Shown: positions 1 through 11,369, numbered from the stretch's first letter. The stretch: DNA of 64,000 bases from Portulaca oleracea (GCA_029582165.1 CM055893.1:28147679-28211678), one strand, 5' to 3'. The notes: a model not told the origin generated them from the sequence alone. Program-made: numbers and translations.

Positions 1-1370
1 GTGACACCTTCCCACAATGAGGACATTGTGGCGTTTTAAGTGTGGGGGGGGGGGGGGGGGAGATATTCTGTTTCAAGGGTAGATCACCTAGTAATTTTGG
101 TTTTCGTATTTTTGGTTTTTGTTTTTCTTAGTTTTTGCCTAAAATTTGAAAAACTTTTGTGTGAAAAAGGAGAAAAAAGGGAGTGAAAACCTTAAAAGTT
201 TTCTTTCGGTTTTCGTTTTCGCTTTGTTTTTACTTTGTTTCTTGGATCTTTTTGTCAAAATTGAGAAGCCGTTCTTAAACTTCCTTAAAAGAAACCGGTC
301 TGAACATTTTCAACCCTGTCTCGGGTATTAGTCATGACTTATCTCTCTAGATGTCCTGCATTGAGTGTCTAGTGAAATCCTCGATTCCTTTCACATTCTG
401 GTTGAAGTCGGGAGATTCTAGGGGTTTGTGTCCAAGCTTGTTCCTTTTTTTTCCTGTTTAACAAAAGCAAAAGCAAAGTCAAAAAGAAAGAAAAAAAACT
501 AAATAATCGGATTAAGTGGGGCGTGTCGGCTGAACGACATCACCCACCATACACTTAACCAACCTACACGAGCCCGGTATTAGCGGTACGACGCTATTAC
601 CCCTTAAGCTCCTCCTATATCGAATTCTCGACGGAGGTGTGTATGAAAAAGACTGTGTTAGAAGGGTAAACCCCGAATTATGGGCCGTCCAATTCCCGAA
701 AGTAAGGCTAATACCGACCTTTAAAAAGTAAAAGGAAAAAAATAAAGAGAAAAAGAATTTTGTTGGGATTACCCATCCCTAAAAGAAAATTTTAAGCGTT
801 AATAAAGTGTGGGGCCTCTCCTTGCATCACCTATGGCCCTCACCAAGCCAAGGGCGACCAAATGCGGGGAAGGGAAACTCTTGTTCGTTTCGTTGTTTTG
901 AGCTCGGGCATGCGCCTTTGGAGTCTTTCGAATTCAGTTAGAACCCACTAGCACATTTGCACATGGGTTTTGTTTGGCATTGGATGTACGAAATCGAAAA
1001 TCTTTAAGACTGACTTTTGCTTGGGATGGGTGCTTGTGAGATGCTCATAACGGTTCCTTATGAGGCTTAATAACGTTTTCTTAATTAAGGTTACAAGATC
1101 CTTTGAATCGAAGCTTTTGTTTCTCTTTCTTTTTGTTTTCTTCGGTTTTGTTTTCATTTTCCCTCTCTCCTTTTTCTTTGGCTTTTGTGGGTACAGCCGC
1201 TACAAACCCTCACGACTCCATCTCGTCCACCCGGGCTGCTGGGGGGTTCAAAGGTCTTGGTGCATACGCTAAATGCATTCGTTTCCTCCCACGACAGAGG
1301 AGTTTGTGTTAGTTTAGGTAGTTTTTGTTTTGTTTTGCTCGGGGCGAGCAAAAGTTTAAGTGTGGGGGGG
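1..1370 (+). other. Athila1 internal 3' region (post-env, untranslated)
   Basis: This is the non-coding tail of an Athila-like Ty3/gypsy element whose body lies left of the window. It is closely similar, block for block, to 18006-19247 in Athila2: the same GAGGACATTG sequence and G-run at the start, the same middle section around 530-700, and the same segment at 1190-1290. It holds two purine-tract motifs of the form AAGTGTGGGGGG. One is at about 38-60, with an unusually long G-run; the other is at 1359-1370, directly against the LTR. No convincing ORF is present. The small open frames in it are not conserved in the Athila2 copy. Confidence 0.8.
1357..1370 (+). other. Polypurine tract of Athila1
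   Basis: The motif TTAAGTGTGGGGGGG directly abuts the TG that opens the LTR at 1371. This is the position and composition of a plus-strand priming polypurine tract. Athila2 has the same motif at 19236-19247 against its own LTR. Confidence 0.85.
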
Positions 1371-2961
1371 TGTTTAGACCCAATTTTGTGTCTAAATAAC
1401 ACCTTAATTCTTAGGCTTTTGACTCGTTCCATGTTTATTTTCATGGCTTTTTAGTATGTTTTTGGTTATTTTGTAGGTTTTTGCGTTTTACATAAAAACG
1501 AGGTAAAACGGGCCATTTTAGAGCTTTTTTGGTGATTTCCCGAGCCGAGCCGGACCAAGAGCTGATGTAGAGTTAACTAGAGACCACCTTCCCTTTATTT
1601 GGTGCAAATCAGTGGGGTAATACCCGCTACGATCCTCGTAGAGGGTGTTACATGCATTGGAATGAAGGAAGGAACAAAGGGAAGTAAGCCAGAGGGTAGC
1701 CCCCGCCACCCTATTGGCAGCACCCGCTACCTCAGCTGGGCCGAGGAAGACCGTACCTGCGGTCAGTGGATACTGTGCCTACGGTCGATTGAAGGAGAAA
1801 ATCCCCTGCAAATTTTCGCAGGGTAGCGCCCGCCACCCTCCTTGTGGCACACGCTACCTCCCCAAGACAGCAAAGAGACCGTACCTACGGTCTCCTAGAC
1901 CATACCTACGGTCTCCCTATGTTCTGCGCGTGTTTCGGCTTGTGTGCTGACGTTTTGCCCAACTGTTTTGCCTTGTATATATATCCCTTTTGACGATTAT
2001 CTTAGGGGGATATCTTAGGTTATCCTTTAGCTACTTAGACCTTACATTCAGCTTGTATTAGAGACAGATTAGTTAGAGATTAATCTAGGGTTTTGGTGAT
2101 TTGTGTTTGTTATTGAAGATTTGGGGATTCAAACAATTGAGAACTTGTTGGATCATCTTTTTATTGCTTTCTCTCGTTCATCTACAACATTTTGATAAGT
2201 ATTCTCTTCTCTTAACTCTTTCATTAATTGCTTGCTAATTACTTGCTTGTTCTTTAATTTCTTAGCTTGCTATTTTGATTATTTTGCTTGTTCTTGATTG
2301 TTGGATGTTAGAAATCATGTTTAGGTTTTCTTTGGATGTTGTTAGCTTAGTTAGTATCATGATTGGTGGCTAGAAACCCTATGGGTTAGGAGGTAATTAA
2401 GGGTGTGAATGGGTAATTAGGCATGGGTTAGCAATTTTTGGGAGTAATTAGTTGGGGAATCAATTTCCCACTCCATTCCTTCCCTCAAGTGGGATATATT
2501 TGGGTCCGAAAATCCCCGAACACATCCAACACTTGAGTCGGAAGGTTTGAATTGGGATAGTTAGTACTCTACTTACGAAAGTGAATAGAGGCTAACTAGG
2601 GAATTCCGGTTCATTAACCCTCTGGGTCCATGGTGGACTTTGGGGGAGTTAATCCGGACCATCCTCGAAAGAGGAAGCTCGGTGGGTATTTTCTAACGGA
2701 ATTGTCACTTGATTTTCTTCCTTCTTGCTCTCTTGTTGCAAAACCTATCCCCTTGTTCCCGTTTGCATCCCGAAAAGCCTCCGAAGCCCATTTCCTTTCC
2801 TTCACTGACCTTAGCTTTGTTTCTCGCTTTGTGACCGCTATCAACCGATATCCTTATACCTTAGCAATCTCATCCCCACCATTGACCTAGATTCTATGAC
2901 CAAGGCCCCTAGCTCCCTAAGAGAGAACGACAAAATCGAGGTCTCACAAACCACTTTTACA
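1371..2961 (+). repeat. Athila1 3' LTR (complete, 1591 bp)
   Basis: The LTR opens TGTTTAGACCC after the purine tract and closes ...CTTTTACA. Its start matches the starts of the Athila2 LTR (11370) and Athila3 LTR (28412, minus). Its last 100 bases match 28413-28511 (Athila2 right fragment) and the Athila3 LTR end beside the primer-binding site, so both borders are supported. A palindrome cluster (1700-1920) precedes a TATA-like box (1975-1984). The base after the LTR resumes the reverse transcriptase of element A, so Athila1 is inserted in A. The 5' half is outside the window, so the target duplication cannot be checked. Confidence 0.88.
1700..1984 (+). promoter_or_regulatory. Athila1 U3 palindrome cluster and TATA-like box
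   Basis: Two inverted-repeat motif types alternate here: a GTAGCGCCCGC-ACC/GCTACC type (about 1696-1735 and 1824-1862) and GACCGTACCTGCGGTC-like hairpins (about 1750-1790, 1878-1915). A TATA-like run (1975-1984) follows, about 60 bases downstream. This is the layout of LTR U3 elements upstream of a core promoter. The role of the palindromes is unknown. Confidence 0.6.
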
Positions 2962-3519
2962 GGTACCCTATGGCTTGAAGATATGTTGGATGAGTTACAT
3001 GGCTCATCAGTCTTTTCTAAGACTGATCTCAGGAGTGGATACAACCAGATAATGATCTATGAGGGAGATGAATGGAAAACGACCTTTCAAACCAACGGAG
3101 GCCTGTTTGAATGGTTGGTTATGCCTTTTGGTTTTATCACTGCTCCATCTACATTCATGAGGTTGATGGATCAGGTCTTAAAACCACTTATAGCCAAGAG
3201 TGTGCTAGTCTACTTTGATGATATTCTTGTCTATAACAAGTCAGAGCAGGAGCATGTGAGGCATTTGCAGGAAGTTTTGGAGATTCTCAATCGAGAACAA
3301 CTATATGGAACCCTTAAGAAGTGTCACTTTTTTACTTCCCAAGTGACCTTCCTAGGATATATTGTCACAATTGAAGGCATAAACGTAGATGAGGAGAAGA
3401 TTAAGGCCATAAGAGAATGGCTTGTTCCTAGTTCAATCCCGCAGGTCAGAAGTTTTCATGGCTTGGCCTCTTTTTACAGGAGGTTTGTCAAGAATTTCTA
3501 CACCACCTTGCACCAATGA
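2962..3519 (+). pseudogene. Element A reverse transcriptase (5'-truncated in window)
   Basis: The frame resumes directly after the Athila1 LTR with RT sequence of a Ty3/gypsy element. Visible motifs are [29 protein letters not shown] and the catalytic box VYFDDILVY, followed by FLGYIV and the thumb motif [16 protein letters not shown]. Two aspartates of the YXDD-type active site are intact. The N-terminal part of pol lies left of Athila1, outside the window. The frame ends at a stop at 3517-3519 and RNase H continues in another frame, so a frameshift separates them. The sequence type suggests a chromovirus, possibly CRM-like, but I could not resolve the lineage and see no chromodomain. Confidence 0.85.
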
Positions 3520-4028
3520 CTGAAGTGGTGAAAGGAAAGTCCTCCAATTGGACAGCAGCAGCCCAGCAAGCCTTTGAAGAGATCAAAGAAAAGCTCACCT
3601 CAACACTAGTTCTAGCATTACCCAGCTACAACAAGGTTTTTGAGGTAGAGTTTGATGCATCAAGAGTTGGGATTGGAGCAGTTCTATCCCAGGAAGGAAG
3701 CCCAGTAGCATATTTAAGTGAGAAGCTCAATGATGCTGAGAGGAAGTATAATGTCTATGATAAAGAATTCTATACAATTATCATGGCAGTGCAGCATTGG
3801 AGTCATTATTTGATTGAGGGAGAATTTATTCTTCACAATGATCATGAAGCCTTGAAATTCATTCAGGGACAACATAAACTCAACCCTAGTCATGCAACTT
3901 GGGTGGAGTATATGCAGCCGTACCATTTCATGATCCATCACATATCAGGAGTTCTGAATAAGGGAGCAGATGCATTAAGCAGGAGGTATATGGTACTTCA
4001 TATACTTGATTCAAGAGTTGGGTTTTGA
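3516..4028 (+). pseudogene. Element A RNase H
   Basis: This is the RNase H domain of the same Ty3/gypsy pol, shifted in frame from the RT. The four acidic positions of the fold can be read: D in VEFDASRVGIGAVL, E in YDKEFY, D in LHNDHEALK and D in GADALSRR. The region before it (NWTAAAQQAFEEIKEKL) is the usual RT-RNase H linker. The frame closes with a stop at 4026-4028, after which the integrase must be read in other frames. The residues look catalytic, but the polyprotein is not expressible as a unit. Confidence 0.85.
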
Positions 4029-4059
4029 ACAGATGAGAAAGCCTTATACCAGACAGATG

Positions 4060-5300
4060 AGGACTACAAGGAGTTGTTCAAGAAGTTTCAGCAATAACCA
4101 CAGGGTCTATATCACATAGATCAAGGCTATTTATTTAAGAGAAGCAGGCTATGCATTCCTTGAAGTAGTTTCAGGGAATTGTTAGTTTCTGAAGTCCATG
4201 GAGGGAGTCTAGCAGGCCATTTTGGAGTGGAGAAGACCTTAATGATGTTAAAGGAGAACTGTAGTTGGCCCAAGATGAGAAAAGATGTTGAGCATGTACT
4301 AAAGAGGTGCAACACATGCCAATTAGCCAAGTCTCACAGCCTACCACAAGGTCTCTATACCCCATTACCTATTCCACACAGCCCTTAGGAAGATGTCGGC
4401 CTTGATTTCATTGTTGGTTTGCCAAGAAATCAGAGAGGCAAAGATTCAGTTATGGTGGTAGTAGACAAATTTTCAAAGATGGCTCATTTCATTCCCTGCC
4501 ACACCACTTTGATGCTACCAAAGTTGTTGATTTGTTCTTTCAAGAAGTTATGAGATTACATGGAGTGCCTAAACCAATGGTGTCTGATAAGGATACCAAG
4601 TTTTTAAGCCATTTTTAGGTACTTTATGGAAGAAACTAGGTACATAGCTCAAGCATAGCACCACTTGCCATCCATAAACTGATAGACAGACAAAGGTTAC
4701 TTGGAGTCCTATTCAGAGCACTGATTCACAAAAATAAAGAAGGATGGGACACGCTTTTGCCCCATGCTGAGTTTGCATATATTAGAGCACCATCCAACTA
4801 TCCAAGGCCACAGGCTACTCACCTTTCCAAGTAGTCTGTAGTAAAAATCCAATTTCCCCTTAGGATTTAGTTCCTCTAACAAATTTTGTCAAGTTTAGTT
4901 TTGAAGCAGGTAATAGAGAAGACCAAATCAAGAAGCTTCATCAGCAAGTGAGAGAGAAGATTATCAAGTATACTGAGCAGGTGTCTACATCAGCAAACAA
5001 GCACCGGAGGAAGGTGACCTTTCAGCCAGGAGACCTAGTGTGGATTCACCTTAGGAAGGACAGGTTTCCAAGTAAAAAAAAAGGGCAAGTTAGTTCCATG
5101 AGCAGATGGACCATACGAAGTACTAGAAAAGATTGGAGATAATGCCTATAGATTGGATCTTTCAGAGGAGTATGGAGGCTTAGCAACAATCAATGTAGCA
5201 GATCTCAGGCCCTATTTCCCAGCAGATGAAGACCTTCCAAGTTTGAGGACAAACTTTCTTAAACCTGAGGAGGATGATGGAGACCATATAGCAATAGTCA
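4060..5300 (+). pseudogene. Element A integrase (degenerate)
   Basis: The zinc-binding HHCC segment is readable at about 4170-4340 (VHGGSLAGHFGVEKT ... RCNTCQLAKS). The catalytic core starts at about 4390 with GLDFIVGLP and continues with a recognisable D-containing strand near 4580 (SDKDTKF). The C-terminal part at 4948-5290 has FQPGDLVWIHLRKDRFPS and, in another frame, the ADLRPYF segment. Several stops and indels separate these blocks, including a run of A at about 5073-5082 beside a frameshift. DNA beyond 5300 runs on without recognisable domains to the insertion point of element B at 5494. The integrase is non-functional. Confidence 0.8.
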
Positions 5301-5493
5301 CAACAGCAGCACAGGAAGGATAAGCACTAGCAGGAGAGGTAAGAAGTGCACAAGCGGCATTAGCTTCGCCACCACCTTCAGCAGAAGCAACAAGACTTGT
5401 TGATTTACAAAACTTAGCATCAGCATCAAAGCCAACAGGCTTCCAAGCATCTTGGATCAGATTCAAGGATTCTACAACATCTCACCCACCAGT
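5301..5493 (+). other. Element A downstream of integrase, up to B insertion
   Basis: This is the tail of element A after the integrase C-terminal domain. It ends with the target duplication CCAGT (5489-5493), which is repeated at 9636-9640 after element B. I see no domain in it, and no chromodomain signature. Confidence 0.6.
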
Positions 5494-7033
5494 TGTAGAC
5501 ACCGAGATTTGCACCCGATTTATCAATAAAACATTTGGACCTATACCAAGATGGATTATCGTTTCAATAAGCAAAGCAAGCAAAACAACAAAAATAAGCA
5601 GCCCAGTCCAATAACAAAACCCGCACGGGTTTTATTTGAAGAAGACGGCCCAGAACCAAGGCAGGCCCAAGGCGCGCCCCCGACCCAGGCAGCACAAAGC
5701 CCGCGCGGGTTTTCTTTGCCCAAAACGCACCGTTTTACCGTGCCGACGTCAGCGTTCCGTGTATACAGATTTTAAATCCCGCGCGGGTTTTATCTTCAAA
5801 AAATCCGGCGCCAAAATCACCTTGATCACCCTCCCTTGATATTAGCCCCATGTGTTTTTTGACCATAACCTTGACTACGTGATTGCATGGCATGATCATG
5901 GGGATGTGTCCCCCATGATTTTCCCTCCTAAACCTACCCCTCTCCAACTGTAAATACCCCCTCCATTCTTCCACTCAAGAGGAGGCGACAACTCTCACAA
6001 ACCACCCTCATTATACTCTCATCATAATTCTATCCCTACACTCTCTTAAACTTTCTCTATAAACATTCTCATATTATCATATCCTCAATCTACCAAATTC
6101 CCATATATCACATTTTCATTCCCCTCACACTTTCATTCTTTTCATCCATCAAGTCAAGGCGAGGTCAAGATCTTCAAACGGCGAATTCGGGCTTCTAAAT
6201 CAAAGAGGTTCGCTTTTTTATATTTTCGTTCTTTATTGTTGTTTTAATCATGTAATTTGTACTTTAAATTCGGTTATATGTGCATATTTTATGAACTAAA
6301 AAAAAATTCATTTTATCTTGCATGTTAAGAATATAATATGGCGAAATTGATTAAACTTCTCCCCGCTCTTTTTCATTTAATGTCGATTTTAGTAGAGTCC
6401 GTTTTCTAACGGGCGAATTCAAGAATTCTTATAATTCTTGAATTCGTAACCTTACCTCCGAACTTAGAATCGAGTTTCGTAGACCGGAGTTATTTTAATT
6501 TATGGTTTGTCGGTTTCCTTAAATCGACTGGCGACTCTTTACTTTTTTTTACAACCCGTGTAATTATTTAAACACTTGAATATGCGCTAACAATAATTAA
6601 AAATGGCTTAAGATTTCCAACTTCACTCAAGGTTTAAACCGAGAGAAAATGGGTCATGAAATGATAAAACCCGCACGGGTTTTATGATTTCTGATCCAGT
6701 TTCTCTGGCCCGGGAAAGCAAACGGACCGGCCCAACAAAAAACAAAACCCGCGCTGGTTTTGGCTGCTGTTGGCGGCCCAGTTGCTTCCTTCTGGGCCTG
6801 AGTCATTGTTTGGGCCAATTTTGAGCTATGTTTAAAATATTTCTGGCGTAGTTTCAAATATTTAAATAATAAAAAAACGGATTTGTTAAATAAATAAAAT
6901 TTCATCATCCCAAAAATGAATTTCATAAAATAAAAATATCCTTATTTAAGGATTCAGCAACCTTAGTCAGCTCCCGATCGTTTAAGTAGCGCATCACGGA
7001 GAAAAGTGGTCTCACTTTTCCCGGGGTCCTACA
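5494..7033 (+). repeat. Element B 5' LTR (1540 bp)
   Basis: It begins TGTAGACACC at the CCAGT duplication and ends GTCCTACA just before the primer-binding site. Positions 5796-5852 and about 6632-7033 are repeated in the 3' LTR at 9177-9233 and about 9234-9635. The segment in between (about 5853-6631), which includes the TATA-like box, is missing from the 3' copy. Hairpins of the type AAAACCCGCACGGGTTTT occur at 5616-5633, about 5696-5714, 5774-5792 and 6666-6683. Confidence 0.88.
5616..5956 (+). promoter_or_regulatory. Element B U3 hairpin cluster and TATA-like box
   Basis: Three near-identical 18-base inverted repeats with core CCCGC(A/G)CGGG lie at 5616-5633, about 5696-5714 and 5774-5792. 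A TAAATA box follows at 5951-5956, then a pyrimidine-rich leader. Two more copies lie downstream in the LTR (6666-6683 and, degenerate, about 6744-6761). Confidence 0.6.
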
Positions 7034-7036
7034 GAT

Positions 7037-7055
7037 TGGCGACTCCACTGGGGAC
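7037..7055 (+). other. Element B primer-binding site
   Basis: TGGCGACTCCACTGGGGAC begins three bases after the LTR end. Its reverse complement ends in CGCCA, like a tRNA 3' end with CCA. Sites starting TGGCGACT are reported for Tat/Ogre-type elements (tRNA-Arg); I assign the tRNA from memory only. Confidence 0.65.
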
Positions 7056-8499
7056 TTAAACTTAAAAAGAGGGTAAAACTTGAAAAAAATCGAATTAATT
7101 TTAAATTGTAAAAGGGAGAAGTTGATTATTTTCACGATTTTACAATTCTTTTTAGGCATCTTTTGCATACCGGGCCACTGATCGCGTCTTTTGACATGTT
7201 AGCACAAAGGTGACGGTTAAGTTATACCTAGGTGATTCCCTTGAGAGCGGGCGGGCCACTACTTGTGGGATGCACCCTACATCGCCAAGCATTTGGTCCC
7301 CTCTCTCCCCGCGTTACACTCAAAGGGCTTCCTTGAAGTTTTTTTCGCAATACCTCACACTCCTTACCTAAGAGTATGGAGCACGGAGATGAAAACGTGC
7401 GGTAGGCCATGTAATCCAACCATAGAAAAATCCATGAATATAGAACCTTGGTTTAGGGTATCCCCTCATGTTGAATGCTATGTGCTATGTGCTACCCCTT
7501 CCCCTTTTCCTTTTGTTTACAGTCGACTCTAGTTTAGAGGTTTTGTTCTAGTTCATATAAAATTCATTGGGTTGAGAAAACAATTATTTATTAATTAGTA
7601 TAAACTCAAAAAAGCATCATGGTTAGCCCAAGTGGAAGGGCTCATTTATGCTTAAAAGGTAATTATTTTAATTAATAAATAAAAATTGACCTGCCTTTGA
7701 CGATATTATATGGTCCTTTACGAAATTCTCTTGACAAAGGTCCAAAAATTAATTAAATAGTCTAACAAAGTTAATGGATATCGTTTTAGATTGCATAATA
7801 ATCACTAAGCTCGAGAAAATTAATTTGTCGATTTAATTAATAAATCCACTGCATTTATGGTCGGCCCGTTGTTAGGCCCAACCATATTGGATTTGTTGAT
7901 TAGGCTCATAAATTAATTATGACTCGCTTATTGTTGACTTTATTCAATCTTTTACAATATCCATTTTCCTCGACTAAAATAAAAAAAATAAAAATAAAAA
8001 GAGAAAAAAAAAGAGTGGGTCGTCGGTCTTGTTGAGCATTATTCTAGTCCGCATAATAGTCATTATGGTTTGAGTCGTTCTGAATTAGTAGGCCAAGTTA
8101 TGGATTCTCCTTAAAACGGTCGGCCGTGGTTTGGGCCCATCCGAATTGAGAAACACTGACTTGAACCTATCGATTTAAGACCCGCTCGCTGTGTTTGGCT
8201 TTGTGCGGCCCTTTATAATGTTCTGTCCATAGGTCCATATAGAGTTAGGTCATGCACTCCCAAAAAGTGGGTGAGTCCCTTGCGTCAACATATATGTGTC
8301 GAGTCAGTAGGATCATATAAGTCTTTAAGGCATGCATGCATGGGGTAGTATGTGTCAGAGTATGTCATTGAGTGTTCTAATTTTGAATTTCCATGCAGGC
8401 TTCATTGGTGATCGACTCCGAGCCCGCATTCGAGATCCGCGAACTGGTCGTTTGATTCCAAATCCACATTACGATCCATCTACAACTTGCAACAGCACT
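7056..8499 (+). other. Element B untranslated leader
   Basis: This is a long leader between the primer-binding site and the first convincing gag codon. It is AT-rich, with no conserved ORF. A pyrimidine tract followed by CATGCAGGC near 8391-8400 resembles a 3' splice site. Tat/Ogre elements are known to splice in this area, but the sequence alone cannot show use. Confidence 0.5.
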
Positions 8500-9174
8500 A
8501 TGTCTGGAGAGCAATTCCAAGAGATCCCGGTCCAAAGCACTGAAGCTAACATCACGAAGCATTTGGACGAGCTCTACACCAAGATGCAGGGTCTGGTCTT
8601 TGCTAATTCCCTAGAGTAGGAGCAGAAGATGGGCAAAAGGTTAAATGAGCAACAACAGGTGATGGATGTCATGCTGCAGGCCATCACTAAGATCAACACC
8701 AACTTAGGGTTGAATGCTGAAGAGGATGATGAAGAAATGCAGGGATATGAGTCTAAACCTGAGATCATCAAGGTATCTCCAGATTCCGGAGGAATAGGGA
8801 TATATAAGACTAAGGCTAATATACCAGAAGTGTCAAAACCTACAAGAGATCCCGCTGTTAAGGCTCTTGAGCAGAAGTTAGAAAACCTCACCAAGGCAAT
8901 GAGCTCTGTGCGGGCTTTTGCTGACAAGTACTTAGAAGTTCCATTACCTGTTCAGCCAACTTTGAAGATAGCTTATAAGGTTCAAGTGCCGAATATTAGA
9001 TTCAAACATTCTGAGAGCCCTATTCATCATGTAGAGGAGTTCATGAGGCTAGCGCCCTTGAATCGAATCGATGTTGACCTATACTCTACCGTCTTCCCAT
9101 CCACTCTAGATGGAGAAGCAAAGGTATGGTATCACGCTCTGTTTCCCCAAATCAAAGCCAATTGGATCGAATTG
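8500..9174 (+). pseudogene. Element B gag fragment
   Basis: This is a gag-like frame with start MSGEQFQEI at 8500. It is open upstream to 8332, but that part reads through leader sequence. One in-frame TAG (8617-8619) interrupts it. The body is rich in E, K and Q with probable coiled coil (about 8625-8740 and 8860-8910). It then enters a capsid-like segment, HHVEEFMRLAPLNRIDVDL followed by TLDGEAKVWYHAL. The frame is cut after NWIELF, where it joins LTR DNA at a run of A. The C-terminal capsid, nucleocapsid and all of pol are absent. It cannot give a working product. Confidence 0.75.
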
Positions 9175-9635
9175 TTCAAAAAATCCGGCGCCAAAATCAC
9201 CTTGATCACCCTCCCTTGATATTAGCCCCGTGGGTTTAAACCGAGAGAAAATGGGTCATGAAATGATAAAACCCGCACGGGTTTTATGATTTCTGATCCA
9301 GTTTCTCTGGCCCGGGAAAGCAAATGGACTGGCCCAACAACAAACAAAACTCGCGCGGGTTTTGGCTGCTATTGGTGGCCCAGTTGCTTCCTTCTAGGCC
9401 TGAGTCATCGTTTGGGCCAATTTTGAGCTATGTTTAAAATATTTCTGGCGTAGTTTCAAATATTTAAATAATAAAAAAATGGATTTGTAAAATAAATAAA
9501 ATTTCACCATCCCGAAAATGAATTTCATAAAATAAAAATATCCTTATTTAAGGATTAAGCAACCTTAGTCGGCTCCCGATCATTTAAGTAGCGCATCACG
9601 GAGAAAAGTGGTCTCACTTTTCCCGGGGTCCTACA
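9175..9635 (+). repeat. Element B 3' LTR, truncated and internally deleted
   Basis: 9177-9233 matches 5796-5852 of the 5' LTR nearly base for base. From about 9234 it matches 6632-7033. About 780 bases carrying the core promoter are lost between those blocks, and the first 300 bases of the LTR are also gone. It ends GTCCTACA at 9635, followed by CCAGT. Confidence 0.88.
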
Positions 9636-10719
9636 CCAGTCCACTAACAGCATCCATCCAAGCTTGTTACACCTTGGTAAAGCAAGCCTTGGCAATCACC
9701 GCCATCCATCCCACCAGAATTGGTTAATTGGACCAAGTTCAATTCCCGGCAGCATCAGTCCAAGCAGTACCATTTCTCAATTTGATATCTCTGAATTGAG
9801 GATGAATTAGAAGAGGGTCCATAAGAGATTTTTGTTCCTTGTCATGCCATTTTCAAGTCCAAGCCAAGTCCTAGCATGATCAAGTTTGATATCATCAAGT
9901 TACAAGCACCAGAACATTGTAGTTTACAATATCAGTTTTTGTAGAACCCCAGTTTTGTACTAAGTGTTTTAACAGCAGTATCTATGAGGGTTATTTTTGT
10001 CATTTCCCACCTTAATCAAGCTGTTGAGGTGTCATCCAGCTTGGTTAAGAGTATCACATAGTTACAATAGCATGGTAACTCAGCTTTACCTCCTTCGGCA
10101 GGAAAGGTTTTGATTTGTTCACATTTTCACTTTTGTGTTTTTGGTCGAATCAGATTTCAGCAATGTATTTCTTTTATTTTGATAATGTTTTCGGTTAGAT
10201 TAGTTAGTCTAACATGTAATACAATGTAATTGATCAGCTTAAGTATGCTTAGGATTAGTTAAGGGAGATTAGTAAGTTTCTTCATACATAGGAAACCTCT
10301 AATCAAACTAATTAGGAGTGTAGTATATATGTTGTGTTTTCAGCTGCTTAATATCATTATCAGTATAATTTCAACAGCACTCTAGAGTGTCTTAGAACCT
10401 CTGTGTGTTTGTGAGTGTCCTACAACTCTCAATCTTGGTTAAATCAGCTCCTATCACTGAATTTTGGTAAGATTCAGCAAGTGTTAGCTGTGCTTGATCA
10501 TCCAGCCTCTGGTGTGTCTGTACGAGGTTGAATGTGATAGTCCTTTGCCCTTGTTTCAGCTGTGGTGTATATGTATCAGTTGTAAGCAAGTCTGTCCTTT
10601 TATTTCCTTGTTGGTTTGTCATCCATTCCAGCTAATTGCATCCAATTAGCTTTGGTTGAAACAATTTGAAGTGTGTGTGTGCTTGTGTGGTATCTATGCG
10701 GTCAATACTCTGATCTTAG
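9636..10719 (+). other. Element A 3' region and probable LTR
   Basis: Element A resumes after the CCAGT duplication. A purine-rich stretch at about 9801-9816 (GGATGAATTAGAAGAGGG) could be its polypurine tract. Downstream is LTR-like DNA with a TATA-like box at 10321-10330 (TAGTATATAT) and a GT-rich end near 10671-10690. The other LTR of A is outside the window, so the borders are not fixed. No ORF here is convincing. Confidence 0.45.
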
Positions 10720-11369
10720 TGACCTTGAATACATCATTGATGTATGATCACAAAAACATGTTGCTAGGTTGTCGATGGCGCATTATTTTCCAGATGGAGA
10801 TGGATTTAATGCTCCTTTTGGTATAAAACTAAGTTTTACTTGGAGGAGCCTATGCGTGGTGATGCATATAATCCTAAATGGGTTCAGATGGCTTATATTG
10901 AATGAGGAGAGTGTGCAGATATTGAGAAGATGGATGGATTCCAAGGCCCTTCACTTTCAAACCACTTGTTCATAAACAATACTAGGGAGAAGGTAAAGAA
11001 GTTGATTAACAAGGAGTTATGTTGCTAGAAAGAAGACAACATTTACCAAATGTTAAACCCTTGAGTTATGAAGTTAATACAAGTATCCCTTTGTGCAATT
11101 ATGGCCACTAGACCAGCTCGATCATCTTATAGTTTGAATCAAATGGAAAATTCTTAGTTCGATCAGCTTATTATCTAGCTCGTAATTTGAAACTCAAAGA
11201 CAAACCAATGTCTATCTGGTGGAAATGGAGCGTAACTTGGTGTGGAAGAAGCTCTGGAATACAAATTTTCCACACAAAATTAAACATTTTACTTAGAAGT
11301 TGGGTGTAAATACTCTCGCAACCAGAAGCAACTTGATCAGTTGTATAGCAATTCCAGATGAGGGGCATG
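10720..11369 (+). pseudogene. LINE H, 3' part of ORF2 (RT C-terminal / zf-RVT region), first half
   Basis: This is plant L1-type LINE sequence. YFPDGD ... LSFTWRSL ... RWLILNEESVQI at about 10769-10930 is the conserved segment after the LINE reverse transcriptase. At 11140-11360, KFLVRSAYYLARNLKL then, after a frameshift, WKKLWNTNFPHKIKHF are the entry to the zinc-binding RT-associated domain. It is interrupted at 11369 by Athila2 and continues in the same sense at 28512. Stops and frameshifts show it is dead. Its upstream border, near element A's end, is not resolved. Confidence 0.75.

Larger units (their letters stand above)
5494..9635 (+). mobile_element. Element B: Tat/Ogre-like Ty3/gypsy, internally deleted
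   Basis: This is a complete insertion with target duplication CCAGT at 5489-5493 and 9636-9640. The LTRs open TGTAGACACC and close GTCCTACA. The primer-binding site at 7037-7055 is of the type reported for Tat/Ogre elements. Only a gag region remains inside. At about 9174 the gag frame runs straight into LTR sequence equivalent to 5' LTR position 5793, so all of pol has been lost. The element sits in the 3' region of element A, downstream of its integrase. Confidence 0.85.

Noticed and set aside
47..60. Long G-runs (47-60, 18050-18063, minus 58246-58234) as telomere-like or assembly filler
   Set aside because: They recur at the same place after GAGGACATTG in three elements, so they are expanded purine tracts; the exact length may still be a sequencing uncertainty.
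2630..2890. 86-codon plus-strand ORF in the Athila1 LTR
   Set aside because: It lies in the U5 part of the LTR and is disrupted in the Athila3 LTR; chance ORF.
5212..5466. 84-codon minus-strand ORF rich in alanine and serine
   Set aside because: Antisense to the GCA/GAA-rich tail of the element A integrase region; no known domain.
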